In this document: positions 51,331 to 62,610 of the stretch, piece after piece | Numbering within the stretch: position 1 is the stretch's first letter | Layout: each line of letters opens with the position of its first letter | Origin: Agapetus fuscipes | Taxonomy: Eukaryota; Arthropoda; Insecta; Trichoptera; Glossosomatidae | Direction of reading: 5' to 3' | Length of the DNA stretch: 64,000 nucleotides | Assembly (NCBI GenBank): GCA_951799405.1 | Contig: OX637343.1 | Location: 3,720,001-3,784,000, forward strand | The notes under the pieces: model-generated | What the model was told of the DNA's origin: nothing | Database searches by the model: none | The model's input: the letters and a program-made list of their open reading frames with translations, nothing else | Translations under genes and position numbers: made by a program

Positions 51331-51580
51331 GTCAGCAATGATTTCCTGTTTCGGTGTTCATAACAAACCCAAACTAAAATACCGCCAAGGTTTACTTAGC
51401 CTTCACAAGAAATGAGTGCCAGGCCCCTCGGGAGCTGGGAAGCCTCAACTTCAAGTGAAATTGTTGGCGTAAGACCGACCCCCTTGTCTGTAAAAATAAA
51501 TAGGTGCCACTCGCCACATGCAATCTCTTCGGGGAAAATGTGGCAAGAAGTTACACTATATGTGTAGCTTAGTAGCATAG
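51331..51580 (+). mobile_element. SINE-T body and 3' end
   Basis: Begins 'gtgtcagcaatgatttcctg', lacks the tRNA-like head, and ends 'gttacactatatgtgtagcttag'. Confidence 0.8.
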
Positions 51581-51959
51581 CATTTATTTCTTGTAAATGT
51601 AGGGTACCAGTCAAACTACAACAACTTACAATTAATATTGGTCTTGTTTGTGTTATTTTGGCATACATCCTTCATAGACTAAATAAATTTGATACATTTT
51701 TTTCCTGTTTCTCATTTATTTTGAAATATAAAAAGCCATTACATGGGAAAAAAAATATACATGGTATGTTCCTCTTGTGCGTTGTCCTAAGATTTTGCCT
51801 TCAAAGATGTTGCTAAGAAAGGTGTTCAAATACTTGGACACGCGTATTTAGGTATGACAGACGAGTCATTGACTTTCAATACACAAGCACGCGCGGACTC
51901 ATAAACCATACGCATGACACAAAAAAACTTTATTAAAATTTATTCTTTAAAAAGATTAT

Positions 51960-52060
51960 AATCCTACCTGATGATGACCTATAAGGTCAAAAACGTTAGT
52001 AATTAAAAAAAAAAAACTTTTTAAATAAATTTTATAAGTGAAAATAAACAGTGTTTGATT
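51960..52060 (+). mobile_element. PLE-like terminal fragment with hammerhead-like core
   Basis: 'cctgatgatgacctataaggtcaaaaacg' (51967-51995) has CTGATGA, a perfect 6-bp stem (TGACCT/AGGTCA) and AAAA where GAAA is expected. It is followed by 'ttataagtgaaaataaacagtg', similar to PLE-H arms. Confidence 0.5.
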
Positions 52061-52247
52061 TGAATTAATCTTAAAAATTATAATATTAAACAAAAAAAAC
52101 TTGTTGAAACAGGAAGCTAAACAGTGACTAAAGCTGCGTTCACACATGAAATTTTACTTTATGTGACATTTTACTTATCTAAAATACAGTATTGGAAGTT
52201 CAAATAATTGATTGTCACAGATTACACTTTCACATCACTAAATTACA

Positions 52248-53981
52248 CTAATACTTATGATATAATCTAAAACACGGATCTAGACAAAAGCCAGGTTTAT
52301 CGGGACAATCAACACAACAATAAATGGAGTCTTTGCGTGTATGATAGATATCCCAGCAATATTTGCATCGCCTTCTCTTTGTCTTGCCGTGATTATCTTT
52401 ATCACAAAATATTGGAAGATGTATTTTATTTTTTGGTGGCGGAATGAGTGCAGATGGAAGTGGGCCTACTAATTTTTCAATTACCTGCATTCTGAAGTCA
52501 TAAAGTGACATTTTTTGTTCCTATTCACAATATATAAATAATAGGAATTCAATAAAAAGTCTGATATAAGTGAATTGCTAATTTCTTATACCATCGAACT
52601 GACTTTCGTTCACATGGATAATATGCTAGCTTCTGGTCGTGGAAATCTATACCACTCATATTGTTATCATACTGTATGACCATTTTGGGTTTTGTCATCA
52701 CTTTACCATGTTGGTTTGTCGTCTCCACCAACTCGCCGTGAAATTCTGAGGAAATTGTCAATACCTCTCGACGATCTTTCCATTTAGTGACGCATATACC
52801 GCTATCCGTGTATTGACTGATGGCTTCTCCGGTTTTCAGTTTCTTACTTTTTACTTCTGTTGGATTGCCCTTTCTATTGATTCCAAGTGTTCCTGTGACA
52901 TAAGTGTTTTCCTTTAGTAATTGTTCCACAAGCGGAACACTGTTATGAAAGTTTTCCATGTACAGTGAATTTCTCACGCCAGTATTTCCGTACATAAGTT
53001 TTTTCACAACCTTGTTGCTATGGTCTTTTCCACCTACCTCCTTGTCAGCGGCGCCTCCGTATACAATTATTTTCAAAGCCAGCCCATTTGATTCTCCCAA
53101 CATATATAACTTGATGCCATATTTTGCTTTCTTCCCCTTGATGAATTGACGTATGACTAGTCTTCCTCTCCACAACACTAGCGACTCATCAATAGATAAA
53201 TGTTTTTGGGGCGCATAAATGGTATTCATCCTCTCGTTGAAATAATTTAGCAGTGGCTGTATTTTATCTAAACTATAAGTATCATTAGTATTTTTGCTGA
53301 AGTGCATTGCACGGAGAATCAACAAAAATCTATCTCGTGACATAGATTGAGAGAACCCTTTTAGATCAAAAAGATGGTGTTTCTTCCAATAATCATTTAT
53401 ACGACTCATTCTAATGGTTCCCATATGAAACAATAGGCCAAGCCATATTTTGAATTCATCCACTGAGACGTCTTTCCAGCGAGTAATTCTACTCATGTCT
53501 CCCTCCGAACGGCCTAAAACTTCCACTGCGTACACATTTGTTTCATTTATGATCAAATTGTAGAACTCATCGTTCACTATGGCATTGAAATAATCAATCG
53601 GATCATTTCCTGGAATGTTGATTTTTATGCCTGGAGTCCTCGTAAATGGAATACTTGTGGTTGGTTTCGGTGTATTTGACCAATGTCTAAATTTGGATGT
53701 TGATGGCTGGCTTTGTGTTGCTGAGGTAGAAGGTTGTGGTTGCACCTGACTGTTGTCCTGGGCCGGATGTCGACGGTTGGTTTCTCGATGATGATTGAGA
53801 ATGTGGTATGTCAAAGGTACTAGTGATCTCCTCATCACTTTCTGTGTCCAAATCTGATTCACTATCAGTTATTGTGAAACTACTTTCTAAATCAAAGTCA
53901 CTATTGTCACTTAAGTCAGAATTTTCCCAATCACTATTCTCCGCAGTTCTTGCTCTTTTTGAATTCGAAGGTTGATCTGCT
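52248..53981 (-). pseudogene. piggyBac-like transposase, frameshifted and N-terminally replaced
   Basis: Read on the minus strand. An acidic, Ser-rich N-terminal part (NSKRARTAENSDWENSDLSD, 53687-53975) shifts frame near 53750 into the catalytic part (52549-53750). That contains HLSIDESLVLWRGRLVIRQF, YGIKLYMLGE, RNSLYMENFHNSVPLVEQLL, TYVTGTLGINRKGNP and NNMSGIDFHDQKLAYY. After small frame breaks near 52555 and 52510 the Cys-rich C-terminal domain follows (RRRCKYCWDIYHTRKDSIYC, CPDKPGFCLDPCFRLYHKY, stop 52248). The second catalytic Asp of the family is Glu (YMENF). At 53982 the sequence becomes REP1, so the native N-terminus is lost. The one-base frame breaks lie partly in base runs, so assembly error is possible for some. 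Confidence 0.92.
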
Positions 53982-54155
53982 TCAGGGAAGGTCGGCAAGA
54001 GTTGCAGGGCTTATGTTCATTTGAGATTGGGTTTTTTATATTGGAGGTCCACATGCGGCATGTGTAAGCGCGAAATTATGCATGTCTGCTTGTGGGAATG
54101 CATTTAATATGAATCTCAAATGATACATATGTTTGCAGCTTAGATTTAGATTTAG
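53982..54155 (+). repeat. REP1 3' two-thirds, abutting piggyBac
   Basis: Begins inside REP1 at 'ttcagggaaggtcggcaagag' and ends 'gcagcttagatttagattt'. Confidence 0.85.
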
Positions 54156-55320
54156 ATCCATATTGGGAAAATAACTATGCATAAAACTAAAAATGCTTAA
54201 TATATATATTTTTTTATATTTGCTTAAAGGCAGATTTACACAGGGTCAGTAGCTGGCCTCAGTCCACTGCCGAGTCATTATATTAAAGTTTGAATTGAAT
54301 AAGTGACATGTAAAGCCAACAATTTCTCAGATAAATGCACATTTTTTATTAGAGAAATCACTGAAAGGTGTGAAATTCTTGTAGTTAAGAAGAGTAACAG
54401 TTCATAATGAGTTCACTTACTATGAGAAGTAACCCTCAATGAAATGTTGTATCCACAATTTTTCAAATCAGTGAATCAGCACTATTCAGTTTTACCTTCA
54501 ATGTGGTGATATCTGTTTCATTTTACATCAGCACAAATCGTCGTTTGTAAAGAGAACAGCAATGCTCACAATATCCATCACAAAATTGAGGTAGTTTCTA
54601 CCCTCCCCATGTCAAAAAAAAATATTTGATAGAATTTCTTTGCTTTCGGTCCTTTGAGGCCCCCAACTTGGCAACTTTGCAGAGGCTCTGGCCGCAAGTG
54701 CGACAACAGGCTTGCGGCATGCCGCACGGTCTGCCGCAGTGTAGCATGCCGCATAGTGCGTACGTACCCTAAATTTGAATATAGAACTTTTTCCGCGACA
54801 GGCGAACGTCACAATGAATTTTGAATTTTGAACTTTTTTCTCGGGCCCACGTCAGACATGTCGCTGCCTTAGTTTTTGTTTGCCGTATAGACCATTCAGC
54901 TAATTTTACATGAGCAATGTTTGCATGTGTACTGGACCAATGTGTCTTATGAAAACAAGAAATTGATTTAAAAAATATTTAAAACAACTCTCACATTATC
55001 GAGTTTTACATTTTTTCTTAGCTCAGATTGTGTAGAATTTGATTCTTAAGACAACTGAAGAACTGGGGGAGCGATGTATTGGACAACAGTTAAAATAAAA
55101 ATATTTGTTCGCCTTTTCCCTAGCAATCCGACTGTGTGACGTCACAATTTTTCTAAATCATTTCATGTGCCGAGTCCATTGCAATTTATATTTCATAACC
55201 AAGGCACCTGTCATGTGTCGGTGAAGAATACTTCTGTAATCCTAATTACACAGAGTAAATATCATGGGCGTACCCAGGATCAGACCTAGGGGGGGCAAGC
55301 CATAGCAGTAAAATGGGCAT
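54156..55320. other. Intergenic stretch without recognised gene
   Basis: AT-rich, with a GC-richer patch at 54640-54780 holding repeated 'gccgcat/gccgca' motifs and a REP13-like 'ttgcagaggctctggcc'. 54895-54970 repeats sequence at 49735-49815 ('ttttacatgagcaatgtttg-atgtgtactgga'). No coding frame supported. Confidence 0.45.
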
Positions 55321-55324
55321 TTCT

Positions 55325-55830
55325 AATCTAATCTAAGTTGCAAAGATATGTAACATTGGGGATTCACATTACATCTAATCTAATCTAATCTAATCTAAGT
55401 TGCAAGGATATGTTACATTGAAGATTCACATTACATGCATTCTCACAACCAGACACGTACAAGTTCGCGCTTGCACATGCCTCATGTGAACCTACAACAT
55501 AAAAATCAAATCTCAAATGGACATACACCCTGCAACTCTTGCCGTCCTTCCCTGAGACAGGGGTGACATTGGCAAAGTGAACCATTTTTACAGCATGGGT
55601 GGTCAGCCGCATACCAACCTATAAGTAAATCATTATTACATACATTCTCACAAGCAGACACGTACAAGTTCACGCTTGTGGATGCCGCATGTGAACCTAC
55701 AATATAAAAAACAAATCTCAAATGGAAATACACCCTGAAACTCTTGCCGACCTTCCCTGAAATAGGGGTGACAAAATGGACCATTTTCTGTAGCATGGGT
55801 GGTCAGCCGCATACCAACAAGGTAGGTAAC
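55325..55830 (-). repeat. Two REP1 copies in tandem, minus strand
   Basis: 55325-55375 is a short 3' scrap. 55376-55625 is a full copy with (TAATC)n, and 55630-55830 a second copy lacking the 3' tail. They are separate copies rather than an exact duplication, since they differ at many sites. Confidence 0.8.
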
Positions 55831-56285
55831 GGCCCTTCCTGGGTACGCCCATGGTAAATATATAGTTAAGAAAATCAATATACCTACACCCTCGATCCAA
55901 GTAGCAGTATATAAAATAACACAGAATTTTGACAGTTTCTCATTTTCAAAGCTAATTTCTTTTTCTTTGTTGCGAGGTATTAAGCCCTAATTTAATCCAT
56001 AGAAAAATTATAGAGATTTGAGCAAAAGGTACATATTATTTTTCATTTCATATAATTATTTTTTGTTTATTTACAAAAAATCTTCCGTTCATAACTTTCC
56101 CCGAAGGGTTTACGCTTGTGCCGTCTCTAGGCTCAGATTTTTTACTTTTATTTACAGCACTGTATCCAAGAGCAGCTGTCATTTGTTTGTCAAAAATTGT
56201 AATGGCTTCTTGAAACGCAGGTCGCAATCTTACGATTCGCCCATTAAATACACGAGTTGACGCGCATTAATGTAGTTTATTCGCG

Positions 56286-58927
56286 ATGGATGTTGTGGTG
56301 AAGCTAGAGCCGGACTCTGATCCAGAAACAGAGGATCCGCAGCTGGCGCATCTGTACGAACGAATAGACTTTGATGGGCACCATGTGAAGCAAGAGGTGG
56401 ACTCTGAAGGCGATGGAAGTGCTCAGCGTGAGAAGAGAAAGGAAGAGCGCTTTATTTTTTCGCCTCAGGACTTGTTGGAGGAAAGCTCATCGGGTAAGAT
56501 GTTGTTTTATTATCGGTTTTCTGCTTTGTCGTATGATCATACTGAGTGATTTATGTAGTGAGCTCTGTTTTTGTGTGAATTGCAACTCAAGAGCTCTCTA
56601 TGAGCATGGTCATTGCTATAGAAAGCGCCAATTCTCAAGAAAGACCCAATTGCTGTAAGGCTGGATGGACTTATGGTGGCCGGTCTTCGCTAAAGGCAAA
56701 TGAATTTTTCAACCCAAGGAAGAGCATTTTTGAAAATATAAATGATGTGTATTTTTTGCTCCGTCGAGAATCAAACCCACAACCTTCCAATTACGAGTCT
56801 AAGTCGTGAACCACTAGACTTCGGACTGGTCAAATTACCAGGTCATATTACCAAGGAAGCTGAAATCCTTCTGGAACAATTCATTTTAGCATCGTCTTAA
56901 GTACATTTTACTTCCTTAACAACTTGCAGCCTTAAAAAACACTCCTGTTATTTAAAAGTAAGTAAGTTGCAATACGAAAATGCAGCTACAAAAAGTTGGA
57001 TAGTTCAGTTGGTAGAACGCTTGCGTTCAAAGGCATGAGGCTGGGGCCCAATCACACTAAGAGTTACAGAAATCATTTCCCATTTCAGTGATTATTCAAA
57101 ACCCGAAATCATAGAACTGGCGAGGTTTACTCAGTCTGGGTGATTTGAAGGGACCATGTTATTTGAACCCGGAAAATGAGATATTTTTATCTGAACACGT
57201 TTGAATGAAAATAAAACCAAACTCAAATGTCAATAAGTAATGGCTTGTTGTAGCCGTGACCTCGCTATCTCTGTGAGATCTATAAGGGCCATTACACGGT
57301 GGACGCATTCTTTCACCATTCTACCTATTTTGTCTATGGTTTTTTGTATCCGACGCAGGGCTGGAATTCCCGTCATTTATGGAGATGTATGAAAGCTTTA
57401 ATGCAGCTTGTTGGGCAGAGTGCGTTGTGTCTAAAAAAGCCCTAATCAAGTTTGACTGTTTGTTGTATTGATTGAGGAAATGAAATAATCATTCCTGTTT
57501 TGATTATTAATCTGAAAATGTGTATAATTTCAGTGGTTAGCACTCCAGCAGAGAGTAATGCAATGCTGCTGCCCTCTGGGGGGGACTTCACCCCTGGCAG
57601 CGGGGAGGCCGGCACATCAGATCAAGCCAGCCAGCTCAGTGTGGTCAAGATGGAACTCAAAACCCTCATCTGTGACCAGTGCAATACATTCTTTCAATCA
57701 AATGACCTGGAGGATGTGACCCACATGGAGGACAGGGTCTACCTCTGCGACGGCTGCAACTTTGAAGCAACTCTATTTAGCAACTTTGGCACTCATGAAA
57801 TGCCCCACACTCCCAACAAGCCATATGTGTGTGAGCTGTGTGGCTACGCTACTAATCGGCCCAGCTGCCTGAAGCGGCACATCCTCACTCACTCTACCAT
57901 AAAGAAGTTTGCTTGCGACAAGTGCACCTACAAGACTAACCACATGTGTAACCTGAGGAAGCATGAGCGGGTGCACACGGGAGTTAAGCCATACGCCTGC
58001 AGTGACTGCACCTTTGCCACCAGCAGCCCGAGCAGCTTAAAAGTGCACAGAATGACACACACAGGCGAAAAGCTATATTCCTGCGACCTCTGTACCTTTG
58101 CAACTAATTACACAACGAATCTGAAAAATCACAAGGCGACGCACTCCCGCGAGTATCCATTTGCCTGTGAGAAGTGCAATTTCAGGAGTAAGTACGCCGC
58201 CACGCTAAGCAAGCACATGATGACGCACGACGAACTGAAAGTGTTTGCCTGTGACAAGTGTGAGTTCACCACCCATCAACTGTGCTACTTGAAGAATCAT
58301 GAAGTGGTTCACAAGGAAAGTAAACCATTTCTGTGCGGAGATTGTGGCTATGAGACCACTCGCCCCAGCGATTTCAAACGACATCAGCTCAGTCACAGCT
58401 CAGAGAAGCAGTTTGCCTGTGAGCAGTGCAACTACAGGTCCAATAGCTTCTCCAATCTTAAGATACATGAAAGAACACACCTGACAACCAAACCGTTTGC
58501 ATGTGACCACTGTAGCTTCGCCACCAAGAACGTAGGAAGCTTAAAAGTGCACAAATTAAAGCACATTGGATACAAAGCGTACGCGTGTGACGAATGTAGC
58601 TTCACCGGCTACAGATTAAGTGAACTCCGAGTTCACAAACTGATACATTCGGGGAAGAAGCGATACGCATGCGACCAGTGCACCTTCATGACCAATCACT
58701 TAACCAATCTGAAATGTCACCGAGCCACGCACACGGATATCTTTCCATATCAGTGTGAACATTGCGACTTCAAGACAAGGTATCCGGCTACCATCAAAAG
58801 GCATGTGCTGAGGCACAACTCAGAGAAGTCGCTTGTCTGCAACGAGTGCAGCTTCAAAACTCTTCAACTGAGCAATTTGAAAGCTCATCAGATGACCCAC
58901 TTAGAGGAAAAACCAGTCATATGTTAG
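56286..58927 (+). CDS. Poly-C2H2 zinc-finger protein, two exons
   Basis: Exons 56286-56493 and 57534-58927 (TCATCGG|GTAAG, acceptor 'aatttcag'), 1602 nt, 533 aa. The N-terminus (MDVVVKLEPDSDPETEDPQL) is acidic, with no ZAD or BTB domain visible. A lone CDQC pair (about residue 115) may be a degenerate finger. From residue 141 to the end there are 14 regular C2H2 fingers spaced 28 residues apart. Examples: YVCELCGYATNRPSCLKRHI, FACDKCTYKTNHMCNLRKHE, YACSDCTFATSSPSSLKVHR, LVCNECSFKTLQLSNLKAHQ. Linkers are of the TH-S/T-x-x-K-x-F/Y type, some departing from TGEKP. It ends EKPVIC and a stop, as if a fifteenth finger had been cut. AATAAA at 58985-58990 is a likely poly(A) signal. Probable DNA-binding regulator; targets unknown. 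Exon 2 is much less AT-rich than its flanks. Confidence 0.92.
56556..56836 (-). mobile_element. SINE-5T copy with LINE-A-type tail
   Basis: Minus strand: 'gaccagtccgaagtctagtgg', 'gtgggtttgattctcgacgg', body, and tail 'gagctcttgagttgcaattcacacaaaaacagagctcac'. It lies in the intron of the poly-finger gene. Confidence 0.8.
56993..57130 (+). mobile_element. SINE-T 5' part
   Basis: 'ggatagttcagttggtagaacgcttgcgttc' head with degenerate B box, then 'agaaatcatttcccatttcagtgattattcaaaaccc'. It lies in the intron of the poly-finger gene. Confidence 0.65.
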
Positions 58928-58984
58928 TGCTGTGACAATGGGCAGGTATCAAAAACATTCCCGAGGGTCAGGTACAACCCGACT

Positions 58985-58990
58985 AATAAA
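58985..58990 (+). promoter_or_regulatory. Poly(A) signal of the poly-finger gene
   Basis: AATAAA 58 bases after the stop codon at 58927. Confidence 0.6.
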
Positions 58991-59244
58991 AAATGTATTG
59001 TACCGGCCCTTAATATAAGATTTTACTTGTGTTTTCTGCGGGTGGATTTGTGTGAATGTTGATACTGAAGCAGTTTGTACTTAATGACACGCTTTTAATG
59101 TATTTACTGTAAAATATTTTTTGGGCTCCTTAGTGTAATTATTAGTAAAAGATTCCCATGAGCATTTTGACAGTCAGTTTTGTGGTACTTACATTCTACG
59201 TAAGGAAGAGAGGAGGGCATCCAAGGAATAGGATAATTAAGCTG

Positions 59245-59370
59245 AATCGGTGTTATTCACACACAAAGAAAATCCATGGCTCAACCGCCATCTAAAGAGA
59301 ATTTTCCATACAAAAAACAATGAGCCGGATCAGCTGTGGATGAAATGCTTTGTGAATAACATGGAATGAA
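59245..59370. mobile_element. REP8 element, best copy
   Basis: Ends GTTATTCACA and TTTGTGAATAAC are inverted repeats. Interior 'atccatggctcaaccgccatctaaagagaattttccatac'. Non-coding, about 125 bp. Confidence 0.7.
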
Positions 59371-59499
59371 TTTATGGATATAACTGTTTAAAATTAATGG
59401 CAAAATGAAGAAAGTAGGAAAGAAGGATATAAGTGCAATGAAATAGATTACATTTAGAACATCTGTACCTGTGTATAAAATTGTAAGAACATTTATCCA

Positions 59500-59680
59500 T
59501 AATCTAAGTTGCAAAGATATATTGACATTCAAGGCTCGTATTTAATGTATGCCCACAAGCAGGCGCATGTAAGTATGCGCTTATACCTGCTGCATGTGTA
59601 CATAATAAATAAACCAAGCCTCACGTGAACATACACCTTTCTATCGATCGCCTTTCCCTGAAACCGGGGTAGCACTCTAA
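59500..59680 (-). repeat. REP1, 5' truncated
   Basis: Minus strand from 'taatctaagttgcaaagatat' to 'ctttccctgaaaccggggtagca'. Confidence 0.75.
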
Positions 59681-59954
59681 ATAATGTTATGATGTGAGGA
59701 TTCCTAATTTTGTATCAAAAGTTTTAGACGTTCTCTCTCATTTTCATAAAAAGAAGAGAAGTGAATGTTCTTATCGATTTATACTTAGAAATGAGTTTCT
59801 TGACTAATAGGTTGGTATGGGCCATTGAGTTATAACATAGGGGAGCGGAAACTTAAGTACTGAATTGGTACATACGAGTACTTGTTCCCTCTTGCGCTCC
59901 TCTTGTGTCAAACGTTGCAGTGGTACCCCGCATGTACGGCGGCAACGCAACTAA

Positions 59955-60010
59955 ACACAACTAAGCTACACATATAGTGTAATTTCTTGCCAGCGTTATC
60001 CCCGAAGGGC
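59955..60010 (-). mobile_element. SINE-T 3' end
   Basis: 'cccttcggggataacgctggcaagaaattacactatatgtgtagcttag' on the minus strand. Confidence 0.7.
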
Positions 60011-60239
60011 AACAATTACAAATATAACGCATAAAATATCACAATGGTTATAATGAAATGAGTGATGAAATTAAAATACAAATATATACACTTTGAAAAT
60101 ATGAAATACTGGCATCAATTTTGGCGATCACAATATTTATTACGCGTGTTATCTGTCAACTTTAGCTATTTCCGGTCAAATCGGCAGCCATTTTTTGCAA
60201 TGGTACCAACATTCAAGTTTTTTTTTTGGTGTTGTTGAG

Positions 60240-60615
60240 TTTTTTGGTGTTGTTGAGTTTTTTGTACAAACGAAAATGCAACTGTGAAGTTCTTTGTTCT
60301 CTTTCTAACTAATGACCGTTTTCGTAAGTAAGTTGAGACAGATATATATGTCTATTTTCGTTAAAATAACTTCTTGTCCACAGATGTTATTAGTCAATGG
60401 TATGGGCTGACCACCTATACTGTAAAAAATCATTCACTCTGCCAATGTCATCCTTGATTCAGGGAAGGTCGACAAGAGTTGCAGGGCTTATGTTCATTTC
60501 GGATTGGGTTTTTATGTTCTAAGTCCACATCCGACATGTGTAAGCGAAAACGTGTTTACTTATGCATGTAATATGAATCTAAAACGTAATGTATCTATGC
60601 AACTTAGATTATAGA
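60240..60615. repeat. REP15 (minus) then REP1 (plus)
   Basis: 60240-60390 holds the REP15 block in minus orientation ('tctttctaactaatgaccgttttcgtaagtaagttgagac'). 60395-60615 is a plus-strand REP1 ending 'tgcaacttagattatag'. Confidence 0.7.
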
Positions 60616-60861
60616 TACAGAATGATTGATTGTTTTGAAAAGATTATTTCAGAATGCTATCAACAGGGATTGATGTATGGAAGCGAAGCATTGACTGTGT
60701 GCGATTCTGAAATTATCAGATTATGCGTGGTGCACAGAGTTGTCTGAAAATAAATAAATGTACATTTCACCCCTTTAGGTGTAAGTCATAAGCTTAGAAT
60801 AAGTAAATAAAGTGTAAAAGATTTGTAAAATTGTACAGTGAAAAATCTTTTTTTTTTGTAA

Positions 60862-61316
60862 GGGGCTGTCCATATATTACGTCATTCGCATTAAAGGGGG
60901 GGGGTGGGGGGGGAGTCTGGTCTGCGGATGATGGCAAATGATGTACGAGTACCAAAAGTGACGTCGTTCTTGTAAATACCAATTTCTACAAAATATACAA
61001 AATATTATGTATCTAATCCAAGCTGCAAAGATATATATCATTTAAGATTTATATTAAATGCATTCCCACAAGCAGATATGTATAATTTCGCGCTAACACA
61101 TGCGGCATGTGGACCTACAATATAAAAACCCAATCTCAAATGAACATAAGCCTTGCAACTCTTGCCGTCCTTCCCTGTATAACATTATTAATTATTAAGC
61201 TCATCCATTATTACAGCAAGAGGGGGGGGGAGGTCATTAGATAATGACTATAGGATGATTGTAAGGGGGGGGTCGAAAATCGGCCAAAATCGATGACGTA
61301 ATTTATGGACGGCCCC
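60862..61316. mobile_element. HARB-M element, copy 3, with nested REP1
   Basis: Ends GGGGCTGTCCATATATTACG and the reverse complement of GGGGCCGTCCATAAATTACG, with 3-bp duplication TAA (60859-60861, 61317-61319). A minus-strand REP1 3' half (61013-61177, 'tctaatccaagctgcaaag' to 'ccttccctg') interrupts it between 'ttatgta' and 'tataaca', which are contiguous in copy 2. Confidence 0.88.
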
Positions 61317-61361
61317 TAATATAAAATCACATTTTTAATTTTTCATTATTGAGTATAAACA

Positions 61362-61471
61362 TACAGCGGTACATGGATCGTAATGAACATTGCAGTTGGT
61401 ATCCCCGAATATCACAGCAGCACCCTCGGTCAACTGTCACCTACGTTCATTAAGATTCTTGTACCACTGTA
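61362..61471. mobile_element. Tiny hairpin MITE
   Basis: Ends TACAGCGGTACATGGATC and TACAGTGGTACAAGAATC (right end reversed), arms about 27 bp, total 110 bp. Confidence 0.65.
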
Positions 61472-61579
61472 AAGCTAGAGTGCTTTTGATAGGATAAACC
61501 AAACCAATCTATGTATATGTCTGCAGATAGATAGATGGATAACCGTACCATTAGGAAAGTATCACAATCTCTATGAGAA

Positions 61580-62110
61580 AGTATAGTTTATTTTAAAAAA
61601 CATGTTTTATTTTCACAAATTGAGAATTTATTTGACCTCAAGTATTTTTTAATCAATTACATAATTTTCAAGAGGGACACTTTCTTGACTTATAGGTTGG
61701 TATGAGGCTGACCACCCATACTGTAAAAAATGGTTCACTTTGCCAATGTCACCCCTGTTTCAGGGAAGGTCAGCAAGAGCTGCAGGGCTTATGTTAATTT
61801 GAGATTGGGTTTTTATATTATAGGTCCACATGCGGCGTTTGAGCGCGAAATTATGTGTGTCTGCTTGTGGGAATGCATTTAATATGAATCTCAAATGATA
61901 CATATCTTTGCAACTTAGATTTAGATCTTAGACACTTACAAAATTGACAAGACAGAACCATAGAGAAATGAGAAGGTAGGATGAGTTATGATAAAGAGGT
62001 AGGTATAATTTATGCTCAATTTGTGAAAATAAAACTCATCATATTTAAAAAAAACAATGAATCCTTCTCATAAAATGAATTTTCACTGTAAATACACAAA
62101 CTCTAAAAAG
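61580..62110. mobile_element. PLE-H copy interrupted by REP1
   Basis: 'tgttttattttcacaaattgagaatttatttgacctcaag' at the left and 'ctcaatttgtgaaaataaaactc' and 'gaattttcactgtaaatacacaaactc' at the right are PLE-H sequence. The plus-strand REP1 at 61683-61925 sits between them. Confidence 0.7.
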
Positions 62111-62449
62111 TTTAATCGCAATCTCTGTTAAACTTCAAGTCAATTGAGTTGTTGGACTAAACAATTAAGATTAAGCCATTATTGTTTTGTATAATTATTA
62201 TATTTTTTATTGACTGTATTATATTGTTCAGGCCTTTACTTTTCTGCAAACTGAGTGTACATACTAATCAGAACTTTTGTGCCTCTCTGTATGGATTCTC
62301 CCTCCATTGGGATTATTTTAATATTCTCACTTTTCTCTAATACAGATTAATCAACAAAGACTTCATTTTTACATAATGCCTCTTCACTCTCATTACACAA
62401 CAGCGCTTAGTGCTCAAATATGAAACTTAACATTTAAACTCACTGCAGC
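62111..62449. other. Stretch without recognised feature
   Basis: AT-rich, no open frame with coding character and no family repeat recognised. Confidence 0.4.
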
Positions 62450-62610
62450 TGCACACATAGTGCAACTTCTTCCTGCGTTGTATCCAAATGGGTTGCATGA
62501 AGCGAGTGGAACCTATCTTCTTGTCACTGGTAAGAGAGCCAGCCGTATGCCAAACTCTTTCCCTGTTACTGAGGGGACAGAAACTCATTTCCTGTGGAAG
62601 CTGGAAAACC
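62450..62610 (-). mobile_element. Degenerate SINE-T 3' half
   Basis: Minus-strand resemblance to the SINE-T tail ('gttgcactatgtgtgcagc', 'ggttccactcgcttcatgcaa', 'gtttggcatacggctggctc') with many changes. Confidence 0.5.

Noticed and set aside
55376..55400. Telomere-like (TTAGG)n sequence
   Set aside because: The unit is TTAGA/TAATC, not TTAGG, and always forms the 3' end of REP1.
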